Assembly: GCF_004358185.1 (NCBI RefSeq)
Contig: NZ_SMUV01000072.1
Span: 217,534-281,533 of the forward strand
Direction of reading: 5' to 3'
Source of the DNA: Antarcticimicrobium luteum
GTDB taxonomy: Bacteria > Pseudomonadota > Alphaproteobacteria > Rhodobacterales > Rhodobacteraceae
DNA length: 64,000 bases
Part shown: one piece after another, positions 58,752-64,000 of the stretch
Layout: each line of letters starts with the position of its first letter
Numbering within the stretch: position 1 is the first letter of the stretch
Notes under the pieces: model-generated
What the model was told of the DNA's origin: nothing
What the model saw: the letters and a program-made list of their open reading frames with translations, nothing else
Databases searched by the model: none
Program-made: the position numbers and the translations under genes

Positions 58752-59279
58752 TCAGCCCCCGTCCCTGTCGCCGCCCTGCGCGGCCAGCGCCATGTCCAGC
58801 GCATCGAGCGGATTGGTCCCCTCGGGGATGTCGAAGCCCAGATCCCCCTCTTCGTCCTCGGCCAGGTGCGCCTCGTAGGTGTCGGGGCTCCATATCTGGA
58901 AGGTGCCGGAGGTGCCGACGAAGAACGCCTCTTTCTCCAGCCCGATCTTGTCGCGGTGCCGCAGCGGCAGCACCAGCCGCCCGTCGGGGTCGACCTCGGT
59001 ATGGTGCGAGCGCGAGGTGATGTCGCGCACCAGCCTGCGCTTCAGCGGCGAATTGGGCAGCCGCTCGATCTTGGCTTCCAGCCTTTCGATCTCTTCGATG
59101 GTATAGGCTTCGAGAAAGGGCTGATCGGGCGGGCCATAGACGATGACGAGTTGCGGGCGCAGCCCCTCGGTATAGTCGGGATCGCCGGCTTCGAGCACAC
59201 GGCGGAACAGGGCCGGGATCGAGACCCTGCCCTTTGCATCCACCTTAAAGGTATACTCGCCTCTGAACCGTCGGCTCAC
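58752..59279 (-). CDS. mraZ: Transcriptional regulator MraZ
   Basis: A 175-residue protein with two MraZ/AbrB-like repeats; the motif 'DAKGRVSIPALFR' in the first and 'DPDGRLVLPLRHRD' in the second are the DNA-binding DxxGRxxxP-type segments. MraZ proteins form ring-shaped oligomers that bind direct repeats upstream of their own gene and control the dcw cluster. The start is GTG 59279, with GAAGGGA upstream. The C-terminus is acidic. An extended leader with a terminator and repeat arrays precedes it. Confidence 0.95.
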   Translation of the reverse strand: MSRRFRGEYTFKVDAKGRVSIPALFRRVLEAGDPDYTEGLRPQLVIVYGPPDQPFLEAYTIEEIERLEAKIERLPNSPLKRRLVRDITSRSHHTEVDPDGRLVLPLRHRDKIGLEKEAFFVGTSGTFQIWSPDTYEAHLAEDEEGDLGFDIPEGTNPLDALDMALAAQGGDRDGG

Positions 59280-59328
59280 GCCCTCTGTCCCTTCGTCCGC
59301 GCCCCCGCGTCATTGCATCCCCAGGATG

Positions 59329-59370
59329 AAAAAACGGCGGGTTGATCTGCTGCCACTGATCAACCCGCCG
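59329..59370 (-). terminator. Intrinsic terminator inside the mraZ leader
   Basis: On the minus strand, CGGCGGGTTGATC (59370-59358) and GATCAACCCGCCG (59347-59335) form a perfect 13-bp stem with a 10-nt loop, followed by TTTTTT (59334-59329). It lies 50 bp before the mraZ start codon and would stop transcripts coming from upstream before they reach mraZ. This is the placement of the Rho-independent terminator described for the UpsM leader of Rhodobacter sphaeroides. Confidence 0.93.
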
Positions 59371-59547
59371 CCCTTGTCCCGCTGTGCGGGGTGTCCGACT
59401 GCGCGCGCCACCTGGGGGGATGTCTGCTCGCTCGCGCGCCGGATCTCTTGGTGTGATGAAAGCGAAGTGCCTGTATGAAACCTGCTTTGTTATTCTGGTT
59501 CGGGGTCTTCCGCCCCTGTTACCTCGTCCTCATCCGATGACCAAGGA
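59329..59547 (-). ncRNA. upsM: UpsM-type sRNA from the mraZ 5' leader
   Basis: In Rhodobacter sphaeroides the dcw cluster has a 268-nt 5' UTR, and termination inside it releases the sRNA UpsM, said to be confined to Rhodobacteraceae. Here a strong terminator ends 50 bp before mraZ, and counting 268 nt back from the GTG gives a start near 59547, just downstream of a CATAAA -10-like element at 59565-59560. The 3' end is well defined by the T tract; the 5' end is an estimate. The identity rests on position and terminator, not on sequence alignment. Confidence 0.7.
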
Positions 59548-59599
59548 ATGCCACGGGAATTTATGGAAATCAATTGGAATTTGCGGGAAAAGCCGGGAT
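59545..59599 (+). promoter_or_regulatory. Array of GGGAA-type units at 10-bp spacing (candidate MraZ operator I)
   Basis: Units begin every ten bases: GGAAT (59545), GGGAA (59555), GGAAA (59565), TGGAA (59575), GGGAA (59585), GGGAT (59595). In E. coli, MraZ binds TGGG-type direct repeats with a 10-bp period, so this array is a good candidate operator. On the mraZ strand the units read TTCCC. The array overlaps the predicted promoter of the UpsM/mraZ leader, which suits autorepression. Confidence 0.55.
59560..59589 (-). promoter_or_regulatory. Candidate promoter for the UpsM-mraZ transcript
   Basis: On the minus strand a -10-like CATAAA (59565-59560) and a -35-like TTCCCG (59589-59584) are 18 bp apart. 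A start 10 bp downstream would give a leader of about 270 nt, matching the length known in R. sphaeroides. Both hexamers deviate from the consensus, so confidence is modest. Confidence 0.35.
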
Positions 59600-59622
59600 C
59601 AGAGGCCTGGAAGGCTCCATAA

Positions 59623-59648
59623 AGGACAAGGGTACGTACCCTTTTCCT
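59623..59648. promoter_or_regulatory. 26-bp near-perfect palindrome in the mraZ upstream region
   Basis: The central 16 bp AAGGGTACGTACCCTT (59628-59643) are a perfect palindrome; with one C/T mismatch pair it extends to AGGA...TCCT at 59623-59648. It lies exactly between the two oppositely oriented GGGAA-type arrays. It has no loop, so it is more likely a dimeric protein binding site than an RNA hairpin. Confidence 0.6.
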
Positions 59649-59714
59649 GAGAAATCCGCGCCTCCCTAGAGAATTTCCAGACCGCCCACACAACATGTAG
59701 ATTTTTTCAGACCA

Positions 59715-59739
59715 TTCCGACAAGTCCCGGAAAATCCCG
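59715..59739 (-). promoter_or_regulatory. Array of CGGGA-type units at 10-bp spacing (candidate MraZ operator II)
   Basis: On the plus strand TTCCG (59715), TCCCG (59725) and TCCCG (59735) are spaced by exactly ten bases; on the mraZ strand they read CGGGA, CGGGA, CGGAA. Orientation is opposite to the array at 59545-59599, but both share the same 10-bp phase. TTCC/TCC elements in the same phase at 59645, 59655 and 59675 partly bridge the two. Confidence 0.5.
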
Positions 59740-60502
59740 TAAATTTCTTCATGTCTTGTGGATTGTCGACTTTCGTTCACTATACGTTCCATTTTCCAGC
59801 CCGCGAATCACTCAACGACACCCGCTGATCCGGACCATACACCCCCCTGAGCGCGCCAATTCACCCCGGTCCCGCGAATTCCCATGTCGCACACCATGTA
59901 ATCCCGGGGGATGTCCCCGCCGGCCCCAGGCTGGACCCACAAAAGAAACAGGATAGAAAACGCCCCCTGCGCCCGACTGGCCGCCCACATGGGACGGGAC
60001 CGGGGCGCCGCGCAAATGCTGCGCCCGAGAACCGCCTAGGAATCGCCTGGGACCGCGGGCGGCGCGGCGCCGAGCTGGCGCGACGCCCCAATGCCCCAAA
60101 TGCACGAATGCGCCGGGACGCCCCGCCCTTACCCACCTGTGACCGAAAAATCACGGCGCAGGTTCGACAGACAGGAAAGACGACGTGCCGCCCAATCCCG
60201 CCGTGGGGCGAGCCCTGCATCCAATGCATGACCTGCGGGTGCCGCTGCATGGCAGCGGGGGCAATCGGTTTCCAACCCGCCGGAAAACCGCGCCCGCCGC
60301 TCAAAGTTTCCGCAGCCTGCGACATTCCGGCGCCATGACCTTACGTCAGGAATACTGCCAGTTTTTTATACAATCAATCTATGCACTTGCTGCATGGCGG
60401 CATTGATTTCGCGGACTATTGTGCATCCGCAGCATTTGCCTATTTTCAATCTCAAGCAAACGCCGCAGCGACGGCACAGGCAAGACGACGAAAGACAAGA
60501 CA

Positions 60503-60718
60503 ATGACCGCACTGACACAGACCCATGCAAAAGGCGCCTCGCTGTTCGACCGGCTGCACGCCGCGACCGAAGCGCTTTCCGACCGTTACACCCGGCACCG
60601 GATGTACCGCCGCACCTATAACGAGCTGAGCGCGCTGACCAATCGGGAACTGTCCGATCTGGGCCTGCACCGCTCCGAACTGCGCCGCGTGGCGCTCGAA
60701 TCCGCCGGAAACCTCTAA
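60503..60718 (+). CDS. ccaF1: DUF1127 small basic protein, CcaF1-like
   Basis: A 71-residue Arg-rich protein whose C-terminal half is the DUF1127 domain: 'RYTRHRMYRRTYNELSALTNRELSDLGLHRSEL' with the typical 'NRELSDLGL'. The Rhodobacter sphaeroides protein CcaF1 has this domain, lies directly upstream of the CcsR sRNAs, binds RNA and aids their maturation. Here too the gene is followed after 22 bp by a series of CCTCCTCCC hairpins. The name is given on family and context. In R. sphaeroides the operon depends on heat-shock sigma factors RpoHI/RpoHII; I could not assign such a promoter here. Confidence 0.82.
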   Translation: MTALTQTHAKGASLFDRLHAATEALSDRYTRHRMYRRTYNELSALTNRELSDLGLHRSELRRVALESAGNL

Positions 60719-60740
60719 ACCCGGCACCAGTTTACCGGTT

Positions 60741-60811
60741 CAGGCCCCTTCTCCTCCTCCCTAGGGGCCTGTTCTAAGCGGCGGCATCCTCCTCCTCCCT
60801 GATGCCGCCGC
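60741..60811 (+). ncRNA. ccsR1: CcsR ('cuckoo') RNA 1, two hairpins
   Basis: Hairpin 1 has arms CAGGCCCCT (60741-60749) and AGGGGCCTG (60763-60771); hairpin 2 has arms at 60778-60788 and 60801-60811, both fully paired. Each loop carries CTCCTCCTCCC, an anti-Shine-Dalgarno sequence. Family members have two to four adjacent hairpins with CCUCCUCCC in every loop and variable stems, exactly as here. It starts 22 bp after the DUF1127 stop and is probably processed from that transcript. Confidence 0.88.
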
Positions 60812-60844
60812 ACCTTATACCGGCCTCGAACGCCGGACCCTGAT

Positions 60845-60963
60845 ACACCGGATGCTCTCCTCCTCCCTGCATCCGGTGTTGGGACGCACCGCGCGCTCTC
60901 CTCCTCCCTGCGCTCGGTGTTCAATCGGCCGGCGGCACCTCTCCTCCTCCCTGGTGCCGCCGG
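60845..60963 (+). ncRNA. ccsR2: CcsR ('cuckoo') RNA 2, three hairpins
   Basis: Stems are 60845-60855/60869-60879 (11 bp, perfect), 60886-60896/60910-60920 (one mismatch) and 60929-60939/60953-60963 (11 bp, perfect). All three loops are TCTCCTCCTCCCT. The hairpins are only six and eight bases apart, while 33 and 42 bases separate this group from its neighbours, so three hairpins probably belong to one RNA. Confidence 0.85.
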
Positions 60964-61005
60964 TCAATTTCCCGCCCCGGCGGGCCGACGACGAAACATA
61001 GGGTT

Positions 61006-61083
61006 ACACCCGGCGCTCTCCTCCTCCCTGCGTCTGGTGTTCAATCGGCCGGCGGCACCTCTCCTCCTCCCTGGTGTCGCCGG
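61006..61083 (+). ncRNA. ccsR3: CcsR ('cuckoo') RNA 3, two hairpins
   Basis: Stems 61006-61016/61030-61040 (one mismatch, one G-U) and 61049-61059/61073-61083 (one G-U) have TCTCCTCCTCCCT loops. The unit, including the linker beginning CGGTCAATTT, closely resembles the second part of RNA 2, so it arose by tandem duplication. Confidence 0.87.
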
Positions 61084-61127
61084 TCAATTTTCCGCCCCGG
61101 CGGAACGACAACAGAATTTCCGGATAC

Positions 61128-61210
61128 GTCCCGGCGCTCTCCTCCTCCCTGCGCCGAGATGTTGCAAGCGAACGGCGGCACCTCTCCTCCTCCCTGGTGC
61201 CGCCGTTTTC
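61128..61210 (+). ncRNA. ccsR4: CcsR ('cuckoo') RNA 4, two hairpins, distal
   Basis: The first hairpin has a core CGGCGC/GCGCCG (61132-61137/61151-61156) extended by imperfect pairs; the second has a perfect 12-bp stem AACGGCGGCACC/GGTGCCGCCGTT (61171-61182/61196-61207). Both loops are TCTCCTCCTCCCT. TTTTC follows the last stem, so it may also act as the terminator of the whole operon. Confidence 0.87.
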
Positions 61211-61397
61211 GCGTTTTGAGGATAAGGTCCTTCGCCGCGCCCGCGCGCCGCCACCCCGGTGGGGCGCCCTGCGGAGGTCGCGGACGTCAGGATTGCACGG
61301 TGGTGCATGGGGGGGCAGGGGCGCGCACATGCGCAATCCGCCGCGTCGCGGTAAAATCCGCGTTCAACCGTTCCGGAAATGGCGTTGAGACCGGCCC

Positions 61398-63767
61398 TTA
61401 GAACGGGATGTCGTCGTTGGACGTGACGAACTGCGCCACCACTTTTTTCGGCCCGGCCTTCTCGAAATCGACCTCCAGCTTGTCGCCCTCGATGCCGATG
61501 ATCGCGCCATAGCCGAATTTCTGGTGAAACACCCGCTCGCCCATGGTGAAGCTGGATACGGCGGCGAGGTCGATCACCGTGGTGCGGCTTTCCTTCGGCT
61601 GCGACATGCCGCGCTGGCCCGCGCGCGCCTGCATCCGTTTCCAGCCAGGCGAGTTATAGACATTCACGTCCGCCACCCGCGATTCGATGTTGCCGCGCGC
61701 CGCGCCGCCCTGCGCCGCCGCCGCGCCGTAGCCACCGCCATAAAGACCCGGCGGCGTCAGAACCTCCACATGCTCTTCCGGCAGTTCATCGACGAATCGG
61801 GACGGCAGGGCCGATTGCCACTGCCCGAACACCCGGCGGTTGCCGGCGAAGGAAATCGTGCACAGCTCCTCTGCCCGCGTGATGCCGACATAGGCAAGCC
61901 GCCGTTCCTCCTCCAGGCCCTTGAGGCCGCTTTCATCCATGCTGCGCTGCGACGGGAAGAGGCCGTCCTCCCAGCCCGGCAGGAACACGGCGGGAAATTC
62001 CAGCCCCTTGGCCGCGTGCAGGGTCATGATGCTGACCTTTTGCTCCGCGTCCTGCTTGTCATTGTCCATGACCAGGCTGACGTGTTCGAGAAAACCCTGC
62101 AGGTTCTCGAAATTTTCCAGCGCCTTGACCAATTCCTTGAGGTTTTCCAACCGGCCCGGCGCCTCCGGCGTCTTGTCGTTCTGCCAGTGGCCGGTGTACC
62201 CCGACTCGTCCAGCACGATCTCGGCCAGCTCCATATGGCTCAGATCGGCATCGCCGGTCATCCGGCCCCAGCGGCGCAGGTCTTCGACCAGAGTGCGCAG
62301 CGCGGCGCCGCCCTTGCCCTTGATCAGCCCGTCCTCGACCGCGATCCGGGCGCCCTCCAGCAGGCTCACCCCGTTGGCCCGCGCCGTGGTTTGGATCACC
62401 TGCTGCGCCTTGTCACCAAGGCCCCGCTTGGGGGTGTTGACGATCCGCTCGAACGCCAGGTCGTCCTCGGGGCTGACCACCAGCCGGAAATAGGCCATGG
62501 CATCGCGGATCTCCATCCGCTCATAGAATCGCGGCCCGCCGATCACCCGGTAGGGCAGCCCGATGGTCAGAAAACGATCCTCGAACGCCCGCATCTGGTG
62601 GCTGGCGCGCACCAGGATCGCCACCTCGTTCAGGCCAAAGGGACGCGTCCCGCGTGTGCCGCGCTGCATCGCCTCGATCTCTTCGCCGATCCAGCGCGCC
62701 TCTTCCTCGCCGTCCCAATGGCCGATCAGGCGCACTTTCTCGCCCTCGTCCGCCTCGGTCCACAGCTCCTTGCCGAGCCGGCCGGCATTGCCCCGGATCA
62801 CGTTCGAGGCGGCCGCGAGGATATGCGGGGTCGAGCGATAGTTCTGCTCCAGCCGCACCACATGGGCGCCGGGAAAATCCTTTTCGAACCGCAGGATGTT
62901 GCCCACCTCGGCGCCGCGCCAGCCATAGATCGACTGATCGTCGTCGCCGACGCAGCAGATGTTGCGATGCCCGCCCGCCAGCAGCCGCAGCCACAGGTAC
63001 TGCGCCACGTTGGTATCCTGGTATTCGTCCACAAGGATATAACGGAACCAGCGTTGGTACTGCTCCAGCACATCGGGGTGAGTCTGGAAGATCACCACCA
63101 CATGCAGCAGCAGATCGCCGAAATCCACCGCGTTCAGCTCGCGCAGGCGGGTCTGGTATTGCGCGTAAAGCTCCACCCCGCGCCGGTTATAGGCGCCGGC
63201 ATCCGCGCTCGGCACCTTGTCCGGGGTCAGCGCCCGGTTCTTCCACCCGTCGATCACCCCGGCCAGTTGCCGCGCCGGCCAGCGTTTGTCGTCGATACCG
63301 GCGGCCTGCACCAGTTGTTTCAGCAGCCGGATCTGGTCGTCGGTGTCCAGAATGGTGAAGTTCGATTTCAGCCCGGCCAGCTCCGCGTGCCGGCGCAGGA
63401 GCTTGACGCAGATCGAGTGGAAGGTGCCCAGCCATGGCATCCCCTCGATGCTCTGGCCCAGCAGGCGGCCGACCCGCTCTTTCATCTCGCGGGCGGCCTT
63501 GTTGGTGAAGGTCACCGCCAGAATCTCGTTCGGGCGCGCCCGGCCGGTCATCAAAAGATGCACGATCCGCGCTGTCAGCGCCTTGGTCTTGCCGGTGCCG
63601 GCGCCGGCCAGCATCAGCACGGGGCCGTCCATCCGCTCGACCGCCTCGCGCTGCGCCGGGTTCAGATCGTCCAGATAGGGCGCGCCCATAGACTGACTGC
63701 GCGCCGCCATCGCGCGCGCCGACAGCGAGGCGCCCTCGAAGGCGTCCATTTCGTCGAAACTGCTCAT
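61398..63767 (-). CDS. uvrD: ATP-dependent DNA helicase UvrD/PcrA
   Basis: A 789-residue SF1A helicase, 3'-5', for nucleotide excision and mismatch repair and clearing of RNA polymerase or RecA. Motif I 'LAGAGTGKT', motif Ia 'TFTNKAAREMKERV', motif II 'ILVDEYQDTN', motif III 'GDDDQSIYGWRGA', motif IV 'LEQNYRST', motif V 'SIMTLHAAKGLEFPAVFLPG' and motif VI 'EEERRLAYVGITRAEE' are all present. The C-terminal 'GERVFHQKFGYGAIIGIEGDKLEVDFE' is the Tudor-like domain of UvrD/PcrA that contacts RNA polymerase. About 30 residues precede the conserved start. No co-oriented neighbour lies close. Confidence 0.96.
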   Translation of the reverse strand: MSSFDEMDAFEGASLSARAMAARSQSMGAPYLDDLNPAQREAVERMDGPVLMLAGAGTGKTKALTARIVHLLMTGRARPNEILAVTFTNKAAREMKERVGRLLGQSIEGMPWLGTFHSICVKLLRRHAELAGLKSNFTILDTDDQIRLLKQLVQAAGIDDKRWPARQLAGVIDGWKNRALTPDKVPSADAGAYNRRGVELYAQYQTRLRELNAVDFGDLLLHVVVIFQTHPDVLEQYQRWFRYILVDEYQDTNVAQYLWLRLLAGGHRNICCVGDDDQSIYGWRGAEVGNILRFEKDFPGAHVVRLEQNYRSTPHILAAASNVIRGNAGRLGKELWTEADEGEKVRLIGHWDGEEEARWIGEEIEAMQRGTRGTRPFGLNEVAILVRASHQMRAFEDRFLTIGLPYRVIGGPRFYERMEIRDAMAYFRLVVSPEDDLAFERIVNTPKRGLGDKAQQVIQTTARANGVSLLEGARIAVEDGLIKGKGGAALRTLVEDLRRWGRMTGDADLSHMELAEIVLDESGYTGHWQNDKTPEAPGRLENLKELVKALENFENLQGFLEHVSLVMDNDKQDAEQKVSIMTLHAAKGLEFPAVFLPGWEDGLFPSQRSMDESGLKGLEEERRLAYVGITRAEELCTISFAGNRRVFGQWQSALPSRFVDELPEEHVEVLTPPGLYGGGYGAAAAQGGAARGNIESRVADVNVYNSPGWKRMQARAGQRGMSQPKESRTTVIDLAAVSSFTMGERVFHQKFGYGAIIGIEGDKLEVDFEKAGPKKVVAQFVTSNDDIPF

Positions 63768-64000
63768 GGTGCGAACTTAACCCGGATCGCGGTGCAGTTA
63801 AAGGTTCGTTCGCATTCTGTTCTGGCGGGACATGCGGAAACTTGCACGGGTGGCGAAGACCCTGACCGCCGAACGCCAGGGCCCGGCGCCGGGCGCAACC
63901 GGATTTTCACGCGCGGGTCCGTCCGTCCGCTGCCGCGGCTGGTACTGCCGCTGGAACTGGTGGGGTCATTGGAGTTCGATCATGAGGTCTTTTGCGTCGA
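63768..64000 (+). other. Right-edge region with a possible partial open frame
   Basis: Upstream of uvrD the plus strand is open in one frame to the window edge, ending 'LPLELVGSLEFDHEVFCV'. The last 35 or so codons look protein-like, but no ribosome binding site or convincing start (GTG 63793 is a candidate) is visible, and I recognise no family. Treat as unresolved; the adjacent sequence is needed. Confidence 0.25.

Larger units (their letters stand above)
59280..60502. other. Long regulatory region upstream of mraZ
   Basis: This 1.2-kb stretch has no gene I can support. From 59280 to about 59800 it is AT-richer than the genome and contains the extended mraZ leader: terminator, UpsM-like sRNA, GGGAA-type arrays and a large palindrome. 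From about 59800 to 60340 it is G+C-rich and featureless. From 60340 to 60480 it is AT-rich again (including TTTTTTATACAATC at 60362-60375) and probably holds the promoter of the DUF1127/CcsR operon. Confidence 0.6.

Noticed and set aside
59490..59792. A 100-codon open frame on the minus strand upstream of mraZ
   Set aside because: Its third codon positions are AT-rich, unlike all real genes here, the product has no recognisable motif, and the same DNA is explained by the UpsM leader, repeat arrays and palindrome. A small leader peptide cannot be fully excluded.
59861..60325. Overlapping open frames on both strands (up to about 154 codons) in the region before the DUF1127 gene
   Set aside because: High G+C makes chance open frames common; the products are Arg/Pro/Gly-rich without domains, and there is no good ribosome binding site.
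60741..61207. Possible CRISPR-like or minisatellite array
   Set aside because: The conserved part is a 13-nt loop with different, self-complementary flanks; there are no uniform repeats or unique spacers of CRISPR length and no cas genes. The CcsR/cuckoo RNA family explains it.

Overview
The window is chromosomal DNA of very high G+C content from an alphaproteobacterium of the family Rhodobacteraceae, most likely the Roseobacter group. Three things point there: the division and cell wall (dcw) cluster with its rhodobacteral small membrane proteins, the BolA / J-protein / CobS / CobT neighbourhood, and the glyQ - small membrane protein - glyS arrangement. Two RNA loci described in Rhodobacter sphaeroides are also recognisable here: the UpsM leader upstream of mraZ and the CcsR ('cuckoo') RNAs downstream of a 71-residue DUF1127 protein. 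No insertion sequence, prophage, CRISPR array, tRNA or rRNA was seen. Almost everything is core genome, and the unusual material is RNA and regulatory DNA at the right-hand end.

Region by region. 1-2.6 kb: the N-terminus of a GntR regulator, a HAD phosphatase, a small membrane protein and a UbiH-type flavin hydroxylase. 2.7-7.0 kb: a class V aminotransferase, two translationally coupled Lrp/AsnC regulators divergent from ilvC, and a DMT exporter. 7.3-16.9 kb, minus strand: folate genes folB-folP, a SleB-type hydrolase, pyruvate phosphate dikinase, and glyQ-membrane protein-glyS. 17.0-28.8 kb, mostly plus strand: a SPOR/peptidoglycan-binding protein with a dead trypsin-like domain, DUF4177, BolA, a J-protein, a fasciclin protein, cobS, a cysteine-less Asp/Glu racemase relative, cobT, an Xaa-Pro aminopeptidase and DUF427. 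28.9-31.9 kb: an RTX repeat protein and a ClC channel. 32.1-59.3 kb: recN, bamD, lpxC and the complete dcw cluster on the minus strand. 60.5-61.2 kb: the DUF1127 gene and four CcsR-like RNAs. 61.4-63.8 kb: a UvrD/PcrA helicase.

The dcw cluster reads mraZ-rsmH-ftsL-ftsI-murE-murF-mraY-(SDR)-murD-(HI0933-type flavoprotein, opposite strand)-ftsW-murG-murC-(APC permease)-(two DUF2484-type proteins)-murB-ddl-ftsQ-ftsA-ftsZ, then lpxC, bamD and recN. Many neighbours overlap by the 4-nt ATGA or GTGA type, which implies translational coupling. Together they make lipid II (MurB-G, MraY, Ddl), polymerise and cross-link it at the septum (FtsW, FtsI), build the divisome (FtsZ, A, Q, L), and start lipid A synthesis and outer membrane protein assembly (LpxC, BamD).

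The most interesting DNA is 59.3-61.2 kb. The mraZ leader contains an intrinsic terminator that would release an UpsM-type sRNA. Upstream of it lie two arrays of GGGAA-like units at exact 10-bp spacing, in opposite orientation, on either side of a 26-bp near-palindrome; they are good candidates for the MraZ operator. About 1 kb away, nine hairpins each display CCTCCTCCC in the loop and are grouped 2+3+2+2 behind the DUF1127 gene.
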